From contig NZ_FOGS01000007.1 in NCBI RefSeq assembly GCF_900111305.1, positions 124,001-188,000 of the forward strand: a stretch of 64,000 nucleotides of DNA, given 5' to 3'. This document shows positions 48,332-55,453 of the stretch, one piece after another. This stretch comes from Vreelandella subterranea (GTDB lineage: Bacteria > Pseudomonadota > Gammaproteobacteria > Pseudomonadales > Halomonadaceae). Under the pieces are notes generated by a model. The model saw nothing but the letters and a program-made list of their open reading frames with translations. It had not been told where the DNA came from and did not search any database. The position numbers were made by a program, and so were the translations under genes. Each line of letters begins with the position of its first letter. Positions within the stretch are counted from its first letter, which is position 1.

Positions 48332-49257
48332 TCAACTACCCGCATATCGCGTCGATGGTGTTCAACACACCCCTCTACGCCACGCCCACGCTTGTGCAGG
48401 CCGTGCGCAACGTCCTCGAGCCTCGCCTGTTGGGGCGCACCCATGACCTGCCGCAAAGCCTGGGGCTGGATTCAGGCAGTGGCGAAGAGCGCGAAATGCA
48501 GCGCTTAAACGTTGCTGGCCGCCTGGCCATCATTCCTGTGCATGGCGTACTGGTTGCGCGCCGCGGGCACATCAACGCTGCCTGCGAAGAGATCCTCTCC
48601 TATGAAAAGCTGCGCGGCCAAATCAACGCCGCGCTCAAGCATGAAATGGTTGAAGAGATCGTGCTCGACTTTCACACCGGCGGTGGCCATGCCATGGGCT
48701 GCAAGGAGCTTGCCGACTTCATTCGAGCTAGCACGCAGATCAAACCGATCACGGCGATCGTCAACTTCGCCGCGTACTCCGCAGGCTATTACCTGGCATC
48801 AGCCTGCTCGCGCATTGTCGCCAGCCCAACGGCGGGGGTGGGTTCCATTGGCGTGATTGTCGAAACTTACGAAGTCAGCCGCATGGAAGACGAGATGGGC
48901 ATCACGTTCAACACCTACTATCGCGGCGATCACAAGAACAACAACTCACCACATGAGCCGATCACCGATCAAACCGTGCAGGAAATCAACAAAATATTGG
49001 ATGAAAGTTATGCCGAGTTCACAGAGTCGGTCGCGAGCTTCCGCGGGCTAGACGTGTCAGCGGTGATAGACACCCAGGCGCGGCTGTACCGACCCAAAGA
49101 AGCCCTTGGCGCCAAGCTGATTGATGAGATTGCCCCCGCGCAAGACGCAATCGATACCATCGCCCAACGTTACACCAGCAACACTGGGACCACCCCAAGA
49201 AACAACCGGAGCATTCGTGCCCAGGCGCGAGCGCTCGATACCAGTTGTCAGCTCTAG
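48316..49257 (+). CDS. Head maturation protease, S49/SppA type
   Basis: 313 residues. S49 core: AIIPVHGVLVARRGHINAAC, VLDFHTGGGHAMGCKELADF, the nucleophile Ser in FAAYSAGYYLASACSRIVAS and PTAGVGSIGVIVETYEVSRM. It processes the capsid protein's N-terminal delta domain. S49 proteases of the Clp-like fold replace the U35 type here. It overlaps portal. A terminator-like hairpin follows. Confidence 0.9.
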   Translation: MHSAMINYPHIASMVFNTPLYATPTLVQAVRNVLEPRLLGRTHDLPQSLGLDSGSGEEREMQRLNVAGRLAIIPVHGVLVARRGHINAACEEILSYEKLRGQINAALKHEMVEEIVLDFHTGGGHAMGCKELADFIRASTQIKPITAIVNFAAYSAGYYLASACSRIVASPTAGVGSIGVIVETYEVSRMEDEMGITFNTYYRGDHKNNNSPHEPITDQTVQEINKILDESYAEFTESVASFRGLDVSAVIDTQARLYRPKEALGAKLIDEIAPAQDAIDTIAQRYTSNTGTTPRNNRSIRAQARALDTSCQL

Positions 49258-49280
49258 CCACGCGGCGGAGCGACATATCG

Positions 49281-49302
49281 GCGGCCACGAGCCGCTTTTT
49301 TT
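49281..49302 (+). terminator. Hairpin plus T run before the capsid gene
   Basis: GCGGC / GCCGC stem with loop CACGA and seven T, located between protease and capsid. It probably adjusts transcript levels rather than ending the operon. Confidence 0.6.
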
Positions 49303-49326
49303 GTGCCTAAACGAAGAGGAAACATC

Positions 49327-50625
49327 ATGCCTAATATCGAAGAACTCCGCCGCAAGCGTGCCGAGATTAACGCGCAGGTGCAGGCCCTGGCGGCTGTCGA
49401 AACCGAAAACGGGGAGCTCAACGAGGAGCAGCTTGCTGAATTTGACAAGTTGGCCGCCGAGTTCGACAAGTTAAGCGCGAGCCTGACTCGAGCTGAAAGC
49501 ATCGAGCGCATGAACGCTGCGGCATCCGAAGCCGTGCCTGCCTTTGGCGGTGGCCAGGCCCCGGCCGTTCACACCAAGCCTGAGCTTAAGCAGTACCCAG
49601 GCGCCAAAGTGGCGCGTATGGCCATGGCCGTTGCCGCAGGCAAAGGCGATATGCAGTTGGCCTCCAAGTTTGCCAGTGGTGAAATTGGTGACGCCGACGT
49701 GGCCATGGCGATCGATACCAGCTCTGCATCAGGTGGCTCACTGATCCCGCAGAACATGCACGATGAAGTGATTGAGCTCCTGCGCCCGCGCACGGTTGTT
49801 CGTGGCCTGGGCGCTCAGACCATGCCGCTACCCAATGGCAACCTGAGTATCCCGCGCATGGCTTCCGGCGCCACGTCCAGCTATGTGGGCGAAGGGTCTG
49901 ATGTATTGGCCTCTGAAGGCAGCACTAATGATGTTGCACTGCAGGCCAAGACCATGATCACCCTGGTACCGATGAGCAACCAGCTGATAGGTCGCGCCGG
50001 GTTCAACGTCGAGCAGATGTTCCTTAACGACATGATCGCCAGCATGGCCGTTCGTGAAGACAAGGCCTTTCTACGCGATACCGGTACCAGCGACACCCCG
50101 ACGGGCTTTGCCAAGATCTGCCAGGATGAAGGCCGCGTAGTTCCCTGGTCAGGCACGGTTGATATGGCAGGCATTGATGAATACCTCGATGCACTGATTC
50201 TGACCCTGATGGAAAGCGATAGCCTCTTGATCGCACCAGGCTGGGCGCTGGCGCCGCGTACCTACATGAAGCTAGCAGGATTGCGCGATGGCAATGGCAA
50301 CAAGGTCTACCCCGAAATGGCACAAGGGGAGTTGAAAGGCTGGCCGATCAAGCACACCACCACTATCCCCAATAACCTCGATACCTCGGGTGCCACCAAC
50401 AATAACGAAACCGAGATCTTCTTTGCTGATTGGAACGATGTCGTTATCGGTGAAAGCGACATGATGACAATCGACTTCAGCCGCGAAGCGACCTACAAGG
50501 ATGCGGGCGACAACCTGGTCAGCGCGTTCTCGCGTAACCAGTCACTTTTGCGCATGGTGAAAGAGCATGACATTGCTTTCCGTCATCCGGAAGGCCTGGT
50601 ACTTGGCACTGAAGTGCCCTGGTAA
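49327..50625 (+). CDS. Major capsid protein, HK97 fold
   Basis: 432 residues. The N-terminal 60 residues are a coiled delta domain (IEELRRKRAEINAQVQALAA, EQLAEFDKLAAEFDKL) to be removed by the S49 protease. The HK97 body follows, e.g. IDTSSASGGSLIPQNMHDEV, IELLRPRTVVRGLGAQTMPL, FLRDTGTSDTPTGFAKICQD and SRNQSLLRMVKEHDIAFRHP. GAGGAAAC precedes the ATG at 49327; an earlier in-frame start at 49303 lies in the terminator. It assembles the icosahedral shell. Confidence 0.95.
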   Translation: MPNIEELRRKRAEINAQVQALAAVETENGELNEEQLAEFDKLAAEFDKLSASLTRAESIERMNAAASEAVPAFGGGQAPAVHTKPELKQYPGAKVARMAMAVAAGKGDMQLASKFASGEIGDADVAMAIDTSSASGGSLIPQNMHDEVIELLRPRTVVRGLGAQTMPLPNGNLSIPRMASGATSSYVGEGSDVLASEGSTNDVALQAKTMITLVPMSNQLIGRAGFNVEQMFLNDMIASMAVREDKAFLRDTGTSDTPTGFAKICQDEGRVVPWSGTVDMAGIDEYLDALILTLMESDSLLIAPGWALAPRTYMKLAGLRDGNGNKVYPEMAQGELKGWPIKHTTTIPNNLDTSGATNNNETEIFFADWNDVVIGESDMMTIDFSREATYKDAGDNLVSAFSRNQSLLRMVKEHDIAFRHPEGLVLGTEVPW

Positions 50626-50698
50626 TTTCAGCCACCTTTAAGCCTGCCCGCCGTTGGCGGGTAGTGCTTGCTTACCTTGTCATTAAAGGAGTGCCACT

Positions 50699-50929
50699 AT
50701 GGCAGCCGTCAAGAAGACCGAACGCCAGACAGTATCTATGACCTTCCGTAAACCTTGGGGCCGTTACTCCAAAGGCGACCGCGCAGGCTTTCCGGAAGAA
50801 CGCGCTAAGCAGTTGGAAGATCGAAAGATTGCGGTGCGTAGTGCTGATGTCAAAGCTGAAGAAAATGAAGAAAAGCCCGCGGGGAAACAAACCCCAGCCA
50901 AGGGTACTGAAGGTGCCGATAAGGTTTGA
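50699..50929 (+). CDS. Small phage head-region protein
   Basis: 76 residues. A short folded part (SMTFRKPWGRYSKGDRAGFP, EERAKQLEDRKIAV) and a Lys/Glu/Pro-rich flexible tail (KPAGKQTPAKGTEG). AAAGGAG precedes the ATG. Comparable genes between capsid and connector encode small head or Rho-like N-terminal domain proteins; exact role unknown. Confidence 0.7.
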   Translation: MAAVKKTERQTVSMTFRKPWGRYSKGDRAGFPEERAKQLEDRKIAVRSADVKAEENEEKPAGKQTPAKGTEGADKV

Positions 50930-50954
50930 GCCTTGTCACCGATAACGCTTAAGC

Positions 50955-50983
50955 AACGCCGCCACTTGGCGGCGTTGTTGTTT
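50955..50983 (+). terminator. Strong hairpin between head and connector genes
   Basis: AACGCCGCC / GGCGGCGTT, a perfect 9-bp stem with loop ACTT, followed by GTTGTTT. The T tract is interrupted, so it is a weak terminator or RNA processing hairpin. Confidence 0.5.
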
Positions 50984-51020
50984 CTGGCTAATGGCTTCTA
51001 CGACGACAGAGAGTCCCTGA

Positions 51021-51581
51021 ATGCTCACGCTAACACGCGCCAAACTGCACCTACGGTTAGCCACGACCGAACAGGAAGCAACGGCCTATATCGATGAAGA
51101 CGCGATCATCCAAGGGCTTATCAACGCCGCCTATCATTACGCCGAGAACTACACGCAGGCAACGTTAGCAACGGCCACCAAAACGTTGGTGCTTGATGGC
51201 TTTCCGGAAGGCAGTGACGCCATAGAACTGCCGTGGACACCGGTCACTGCCATTGAGTCCCTGGACTACATCGATGCTGAGGGTGTCGAGCAATCACTCG
51301 ATGCCGAAACACTGAGGCTCGACACCCGGCCGATATACCCGTTGCTGGCGCCGCAGTGGGGCACCGAGTGGCCACATACAACTGACGAACCCGAGAGCGT
51401 CACGATTACCGCCACCGCTGGCGCTGAAGAAACACCGCCCGATGTCGACGTGGCTGTGTTGCTGCTGGTTGGCCATTGGTATGAAAACCGCGAAAGCGTT
51501 GCGATCGGCACCATTGCCACCGAAATACCGATGGGCGTTGAGATGCTGTTAGAGCCGTATCGAATCCATAGCGTGGGGTGA
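51021..51581 (+). CDS. Head-tail connector, gp6-like
   Basis: 186 residues. LTRAKLHLRLATTEQEATAY, IQGLINAAYHYAENYTQATL and VAVLLLVGHWYENRESV are typical of the HK97 gp6/SPP1 gp15 adaptor family. It attaches below the portal after packaging. First of four small joining proteins. Confidence 0.85.
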   Translation: MLTLTRAKLHLRLATTEQEATAYIDEDAIIQGLINAAYHYAENYTQATLATATKTLVLDGFPEGSDAIELPWTPVTAIESLDYIDAEGVEQSLDAETLRLDTRPIYPLLAPQWGTEWPHTTDEPESVTITATAGAEETPPDVDVAVLLLVGHWYENRESVAIGTIATEIPMGVEMLLEPYRIHSVG

Positions 51582-51584
51582 TGA

Positions 51585-51920
51585 ATGCAGGCCGGAAAAT
51601 TACGCCACCAGGTCACTCTCGAATGGTGGGGCAAGAGCGAGCGCACTGACTCTGGCGCAACGCCGAGTGAATGGCAGCCAGGCACTACCGTATGGGCAGA
51701 GGTCGAACAGCTTCGCGGGCGTACGCTATTCGCCGCACAAGAAGCCAACGCCGAAACCACTGCCCGCATTCGCTTGCGGTACCGGGCAGACATCGCCGCC
51801 GCTACCGGCAAAACCCTGCGACTGCGTCACGGTGATATTACCTACCAACTGGAAGGACGCCCAATTGATATGGGCGGCCGCCGACGTGAACTGGAGCTGA
51901 TGTGTCATGAGTGGGTTTGA
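51585..51920 (+). CDS. Head closure protein (phage head-tail adaptor, gp16-like)
   Basis: 111 residues, MQAGKLRHQVTLEWWGKSER then VWAEVEQLRGRTLFAAQEAN and GRPIDMGGRRRELELMC, the standard SPP1 gp16/HK97 gp7 pattern. It seals the portal channel. It overlaps the next gene by 14 bases. Confidence 0.88.
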   Translation: MQAGKLRHQVTLEWWGKSERTDSGATPSEWQPGTTVWAEVEQLRGRTLFAAQEANAETTARIRLRYRADIAAATGKTLRLRHGDITYQLEGRPIDMGGRRRELELMCHEWV

Positions 51921-52359
51921 TTGGCAGGCTCAGGGGGCGGAGCTTCAGGAAATTCAGCGCGACCTCAGAGATTTGGAAGATAACCTCAAAGAGCGCGCCA
52001 TTCGTGCGGGGTTGGTTTCTGTTGTTTCTCCGGTAAAGAAAACCGCCAAGTCAGAGGCACCCACCGAAAGTGGTGACATGGCCCAAGCGATTGGCCACCG
52101 CAACATCAACAAACGTCAGCGCAGCCGCCTAGGTTTTAAGGCAGGTGAGGTTGGCATATTGGTTGGCACCAACCGACGCATCAATGGCATTTGGCAAGGG
52201 CGCAAGGGCATGTGGCAGGAGCACGGCACCGAGAACATGGACGCCAACCCGTTCCTATGGCCCGCCATGCAACAGCATCAAAGCGGCGCCCCCGGGCGTT
52301 TCTATGAAGGGCTCGCCAAATACCTCGATCGCCAGCGCAGCAAAGGGGCCATTGCATGA
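51907..52359 (+). CDS. HK97-gp10-like tail completion protein
   Basis: 150 residues. FDWQAQGAELQEIQRDLRDL, ERAIRAGLVSVVSPVKKTAK, and MWQEHGTENMDANPFLWPAM, a characteristic end of the HK97 gp10 family. It joins the tail to the head completion complex. The stop overlaps the next start (ATGA). Confidence 0.88.
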   Translation: MSGFDWQAQGAELQEIQRDLRDLEDNLKERAIRAGLVSVVSPVKKTAKSEAPTESGDMAQAIGHRNINKRQRSRLGFKAGEVGILVGTNRRINGIWQGRKGMWQEHGTENMDANPFLWPAMQQHQSGAPGRFYEGLAKYLDRQRSKGAIA

Positions 52360-53084
52360 TTGATGACATCATCACCGCGCTGAGCGGGGCAGGGATCACC
52401 GCCGCGCCGAGTAGCGAAGCCGACCCCAGCCGAGCCGACACCGTGCCCGGCCTGGTTGAGTTGGTGGACCCCGTTGTGGATAGCGCCCTCTGGCCGCTTA
52501 ACCTACCGGCAGACGCCCCCGCTACCAACGGCGTTTACAACCTGGCGGGTCAAAGCAGCATCGAGGTAGACGGCTACCGCTTGGGGCGCAAGGACACCTA
52601 CGTCCTGAGCCTAAGGGCACCAACGTTCGACCCGCTTCGCACAATGAGCACACAGCTGATCGAGCGCGTAGCCGACCAAAGCGGCATCGAGGGCTGGGAA
52701 ATCACAGACGCCGCCACCGATTACGAATTCGACCAGAAACAGTACCGTGCTCATTTCGAACTGCAGGTCACCAGCTTGGCCATGGCATCCCCCGCGCTGC
52801 CTGCCGCGTTCGTGCACCCTGTGCAGGCGAACACCACGCCCAACGGCTTAGGCACAATGAAGGTCCGCCAAACCGTCACCGAGCTGATTGCGGTGGTACT
52901 GGTGGCCGAGCAATCAGAGATCGACGCCCAGCGCCGTGCCATATCGTCGGCTCTGTTGGGGTTAGAAAGCCCAGCCGATGCCTTCGCCCCGCTTGAATAC
53001 GCAGGTGGGCAGCGCGTGGCTGTCTCTGGCAGCCACGTCTATTGGCGTGAGCTATATGGCTACGACCGCCTGATTCGTAGCTGA
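52356..53084 (+). CDS. Tail terminator-like protein, two-domain
   Basis: 242 residues. Two halves look like related terminator folds: about 1-140 (MIDDIITALSGAGITAAPSS, YVLSLRAPTFDPLRTMSTQL) and about 150-242 (VRQTVTELIAVVLVAEQSEI, GGQRVAVSGSHVYWRELYGY). In siphophages this position encodes the tail terminator ring that stops tube growth. The internal duplication is my reading and should be treated with caution. Confidence 0.65.
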   Translation: MIDDIITALSGAGITAAPSSEADPSRADTVPGLVELVDPVVDSALWPLNLPADAPATNGVYNLAGQSSIEVDGYRLGRKDTYVLSLRAPTFDPLRTMSTQLIERVADQSGIEGWEITDAATDYEFDQKQYRAHFELQVTSLAMASPALPAAFVHPVQANTTPNGLGTMKVRQTVTELIAVVLVAEQSEIDAQRRAISSALLGLESPADAFAPLEYAGGQRVAVSGSHVYWRELYGYDRLIRS

Positions 53085-53103
53085 TCATCACCCACCCCAA
53101 CCA

Positions 53104-53125
53104 CCCGCCGCGTGCGGGTTTTTTT
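53104..53125 (+). terminator. Hairpin terminator before the tail tube region
   Basis: CCCGC / GCGGG with a 5-base loop followed by seven T, 20 bases after the tail terminator gene stop. Confidence 0.65.
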
Positions 53126-53145
53126 ATGCCTGGAGGAATCTCCCC

Positions 53146-53319
53146 ATGCCCAACCAAGGCGGCCGCTATGTCATGCGCAACGGTGAGCGCGTGCTCGTTG
53201 AGCGTAGCGGTCACAAACGCGCCCCAGTTCAGCCCGCTGCCAAAGCGGCCAAGCAACCCGTAGAGGAGTCACCCAATGAAGACTCGCAAGAAACTGCTGC
53301 TAGTAGCACCGGAGAGTGA
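53146..53319 (+). CDS. 57-residue conserved small phage protein
   Basis: MPNQGGRYVMRNGERVLVER then SGHKRAPVQPAAKAAKQPV and an acidic tail. GGAGGAA precedes the ATG. Its 3' end overlaps the tail tube gene by 44 bases in another frame. I recall similar short proteins at this place in other Halomonas and Pseudomonas siphophages; function unknown. Confidence 0.6.
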   Translation: MPNQGGRYVMRNGERVLVERSGHKRAPVQPAAKAAKQPVEESPNEDSQETAASSTGE

Positions 53320-54217
53320 ATACGGCGCGGGTGCAGACCTCGCGGCCGCTATTTTGCTCGTTGTGTCGGAGCTGGAAAGCAGCCCCTACGAAGGGGACCG
53401 CGTAGAACGCGCGCGAATTCGCCAAACCTTTGGTGCCGAGGTAGAGGCCAACGCCGCGCCTTACACCACCGTGACGGCGACCATCCCGCTGGCAGGCTCT
53501 GGTACAGCGGGCACGCCGCCAAACTTTGGCCTGCTGCTGCGCGCCTGCGGTATGTCGGAAACGATAGTGTCTGACGTCGGCTCGGAGAGCGTTACCTACC
53601 AGCCTGCCACCGACGAACACGAAAGCGCCTGCGTGTGGTTTGTGGAAGACGGCCAGCTACAGAAGGTGCCGGGTGCGCGCGGCACTATTGAGTTTTCGTT
53701 GACCGCGAAAGAATACCCGACCATGCAATACACCATGACCGGCTTTTATCAACGGCCCGAGGCGCACACCGACCCCGTCACGCAGACTGTCACCGACATC
53801 GCGGACGAACTGGTAGTGAACAAGCAAAACACCGCCACGTTCAGCGTTCACGGTCATGAGGGCTGCGGTCAGTCCATGTCATTCAGCTTGGGCAACGAGG
53901 TTGTGCACCGCGCGTTGATTGGCTGCGAGGGCGTGTATATCACCGATCGCAGCGTGTCGGGCCAGGTTGAGATTGAAGCGCCTGACATCACGACCAAGAA
54001 CTATTTCGAGGCAATGGAAAGCCACGAAGGCGTGACGCTCGGTGTCATTGAGCTTGAGCACGGCAAGACAGCGGGCAACATCGTCAACATCCGTGGGCCA
54101 AAAGTTCAGCTGGCGACGCTCTCCCGCAATGACGCCGATGGCCTGGTGCATTACCAAATGGACGCCCGATACACCCCCGATGCTGGCGATGATGAAATCG
54201 CCATTACGTTTAAATAA
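53276..54217 (+). CDS. Tail tube protein
   Basis: 313 residues, MKTRKKLLLVAPESEYGAGA, VERARIRQTFGAEVEANAAP, FGLLLRACGMSETI and IEFSLTAKEYPTMQYTMTGF. This is the phage tail tube/major tail protein (TTP-like) pattern with an added C-terminal domain. Length is longer than lambda V, in line with an extra decoration domain. GAGGAG precedes the ATG. Confidence 0.85.
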   Translation: MKTRKKLLLVAPESEYGAGADLAAAILLVVSELESSPYEGDRVERARIRQTFGAEVEANAAPYTTVTATIPLAGSGTAGTPPNFGLLLRACGMSETIVSDVGSESVTYQPATDEHESACVWFVEDGQLQKVPGARGTIEFSLTAKEYPTMQYTMTGFYQRPEAHTDPVTQTVTDIADELVVNKQNTATFSVHGHEGCGQSMSFSLGNEVVHRALIGCEGVYITDRSVSGQVEIEAPDITTKNYFEAMESHEGVTLGVIELEHGKTAGNIVNIRGPKVQLATLSRNDADGLVHYQMDARYTPDAGDDEIAITFK

Positions 54218-54231
54218 AGGAGTAAGTCCGT

Positions 54232-54585
54232 ATGACATTCAAATTAAAGCCGATCCCAGACGTGTCGCTAAGCGTACTTATTAACGTCCCAGGGGACAGG
54301 GGTAAATCAACGCAGCACACCATCACAGTACGCTACCGGTTGTTAAGCGTGACCGAGCAGCGAGAAATATTCGACGCTTCGCCAGAAGACCGGCCTAACG
54401 ATGATGACCTGATGGCCCGTGATGTGATTGACATTGAAGGCATCAAGGACGAAGACGGTAAAGTGCTGCCGTACGACATCGAGCTGCTTTCACAGTTAAT
54501 GGATATTTCCTATGTCCGTGAGCCCATCATTAACGGCTGGTTGAGAGCGCAAGCGGGAGCAGGAGAGGCGAAGCAAAAAAACTAA
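54232..54585 (+). CDS. Tail assembly chaperone, G-frame product
   Basis: 117 residues: FKLKPIPDVSLSVLINVPGD, KSTQHTITVRYRLLSVTEQR, EIFDASPEDRPNDDDL, ending GAGEAKQKN. It has the position and size of lambda gpG, just before the tape measure. Its last three codons CAA-AAA-AAC before TAA contain a -1 slippery heptamer, so part of the ribosomes should continue in the T frame and make a G-T fusion that binds the tape measure. Confidence 0.85.
   Translation: MTFKLKPIPDVSLSVLINVPGDRGKSTQHTITVRYRLLSVTEQREIFDASPEDRPNDDDLMARDVIDIEGIKDEDGKVLPYDIELLSQLMDISYVREPIINGWLRAQAGAGEAKQKN
54576..54582 (+). promoter_or_regulatory. A-AAA-AAC slippery site for -1 frameshifting
   Basis: The heptamer is in register (X-XXY-YYZ) one codon before the G stop. 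The -1 frame is open from here to 54920 without interruption. GC-rich sequence follows and may form a stimulating hairpin. Confidence 0.85.
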
Positions 54586-54920
54586 GAACCCTCGGTCGGC
54601 ACTGGGCGGAATCCGGCCGGGGTGGAAGAAACGAGCTCGGCGATGATGCAGCGGTTCTGGGTGTGTCACTGGATGAACGCTATCAGCGCGCGGAGACAGT
54701 CGAGGTTTGGCCCGACCACCTCGAAGCGTTGGATATTTTTCAGGCGTGCAGCAGTCAATGGCGCATTGTTTCCGGCATTGCTGGTGCTTTCTACCAAGGC
54801 CTTGACTATACCGCCCTTGAGGCAGTGATGCGCATGAGTCATGTGGATAGCTCTGGAGAGTTGCTTTCTCAAGTCAGGATGATCGAGGCGGGAGCGCTGG
54901 AAATTCTAAATTCGAAGTGA
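54582..54920 (+). CDS. Tail assembly chaperone T-frame (DUF1799-like), made by frameshift
   Basis: In the -1 frame the sequence reads on from the slippery site: RHWAESGRGGRNELGDDAAV, LGVSLDERYQRAETVEVWPD, IFQACSSQWRIVSGIAGAFY, ending in EILNSK. The core from about 54640 is DUF1799-like. No good ribosome site or ATG begins it, which supports synthesis only as a G-T fusion of about 229 residues. The fusion is expected to chaperone the tape measure during tail assembly. Confidence 0.8.
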   Translation, partial: LRTLGRHWAESGRGGRNELGDDAAVLGVSLDERYQRAETVEVWPDHLEALDIFQACSSQWRIVSGIAGAFYQGLDYTALEAVMRMSHVDSSGELLSQVRMIEAGALEILNSK

Positions 54921-54981
54921 AGCTAGCCTGGGTGAACTCGTTGCGGTACGTTTGAAAGGTATATATCTCAAGGGAATTCAA

Positions 54982-55389
54982 ATGAAAACAATCGCACTAT
55001 TGGGGGTTGTCGTCCTGCTGTCAGGGTGCTCAACGTCACCTGTATCGTCAGAGTCAGCAAACCCAGTACCCGATGAAAGACTTCACGCCTTTCAGGATAA
55101 AGGCGACGGAAATGCTCGATTCGTGGTGACCCGTGATAACGGATTTTTCGGTTCGGGTTGTAGAACGGATACCGCCATTGATGGGAAACATGCCGCCGAG
55201 ATTGGGCCTGGAGAGACAGCAGGTTTTTATTTGAAGCCAGGCCGCCATATTGTCGGTATTAACTCCCGTGGAGTCTGTATGGGGGGATTAAAGGAAGCTG
55301 AATTCGTGGCACGTGAAGGTGACGAGACACGCTACCGAATATCTATCGACTCTACCGGTAGTATGGATATATCGCCCACCGCTTACTGA
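54982..55389 (+). CDS. Cargo lipoprotein in the tail operon
   Basis: 135 residues. Lipoprotein signal MKTIALLGVVVLLSGC (lipobox LSGC, Cys16) with Ser after Cys, so the protein is sorted to the outer membrane. Mature part RFVVTRDNGFFGSGCRTDTA and IVGINSRGVCMGGLKEAEF has two further Cys that may pair. Ribosome site AAGGGA. It stands between the chaperone and the tape measure, where no structural gene is expected, and is followed by its own terminator. Lysogenic conversion or superinfection exclusion are plausible roles. Confidence 0.7.
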   Translation: MKTIALLGVVVLLSGCSTSPVSSESANPVPDERLHAFQDKGDGNARFVVTRDNGFFGSGCRTDTAIDGKHAAEIGPGETAGFYLKPGRHIVGINSRGVCMGGLKEAEFVAREGDETRYRISIDSTGSMDISPTAY

Positions 55390-55410
55390 TAGATGACATT
55401 TTTACATATA

Positions 55411-55431
55411 CCCGCTACGGCGGGTTTTTTT
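55411..55431 (+). terminator. Terminator after the cargo lipoprotein
   Basis: CCCGC / GCGGG stem, loop TACG, then seven T. It insulates the lipoprotein gene from the tape measure gene. Confidence 0.8.
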
Positions 55432-55453
55432 ATGCCTGAAAATCGAGGTGTCC

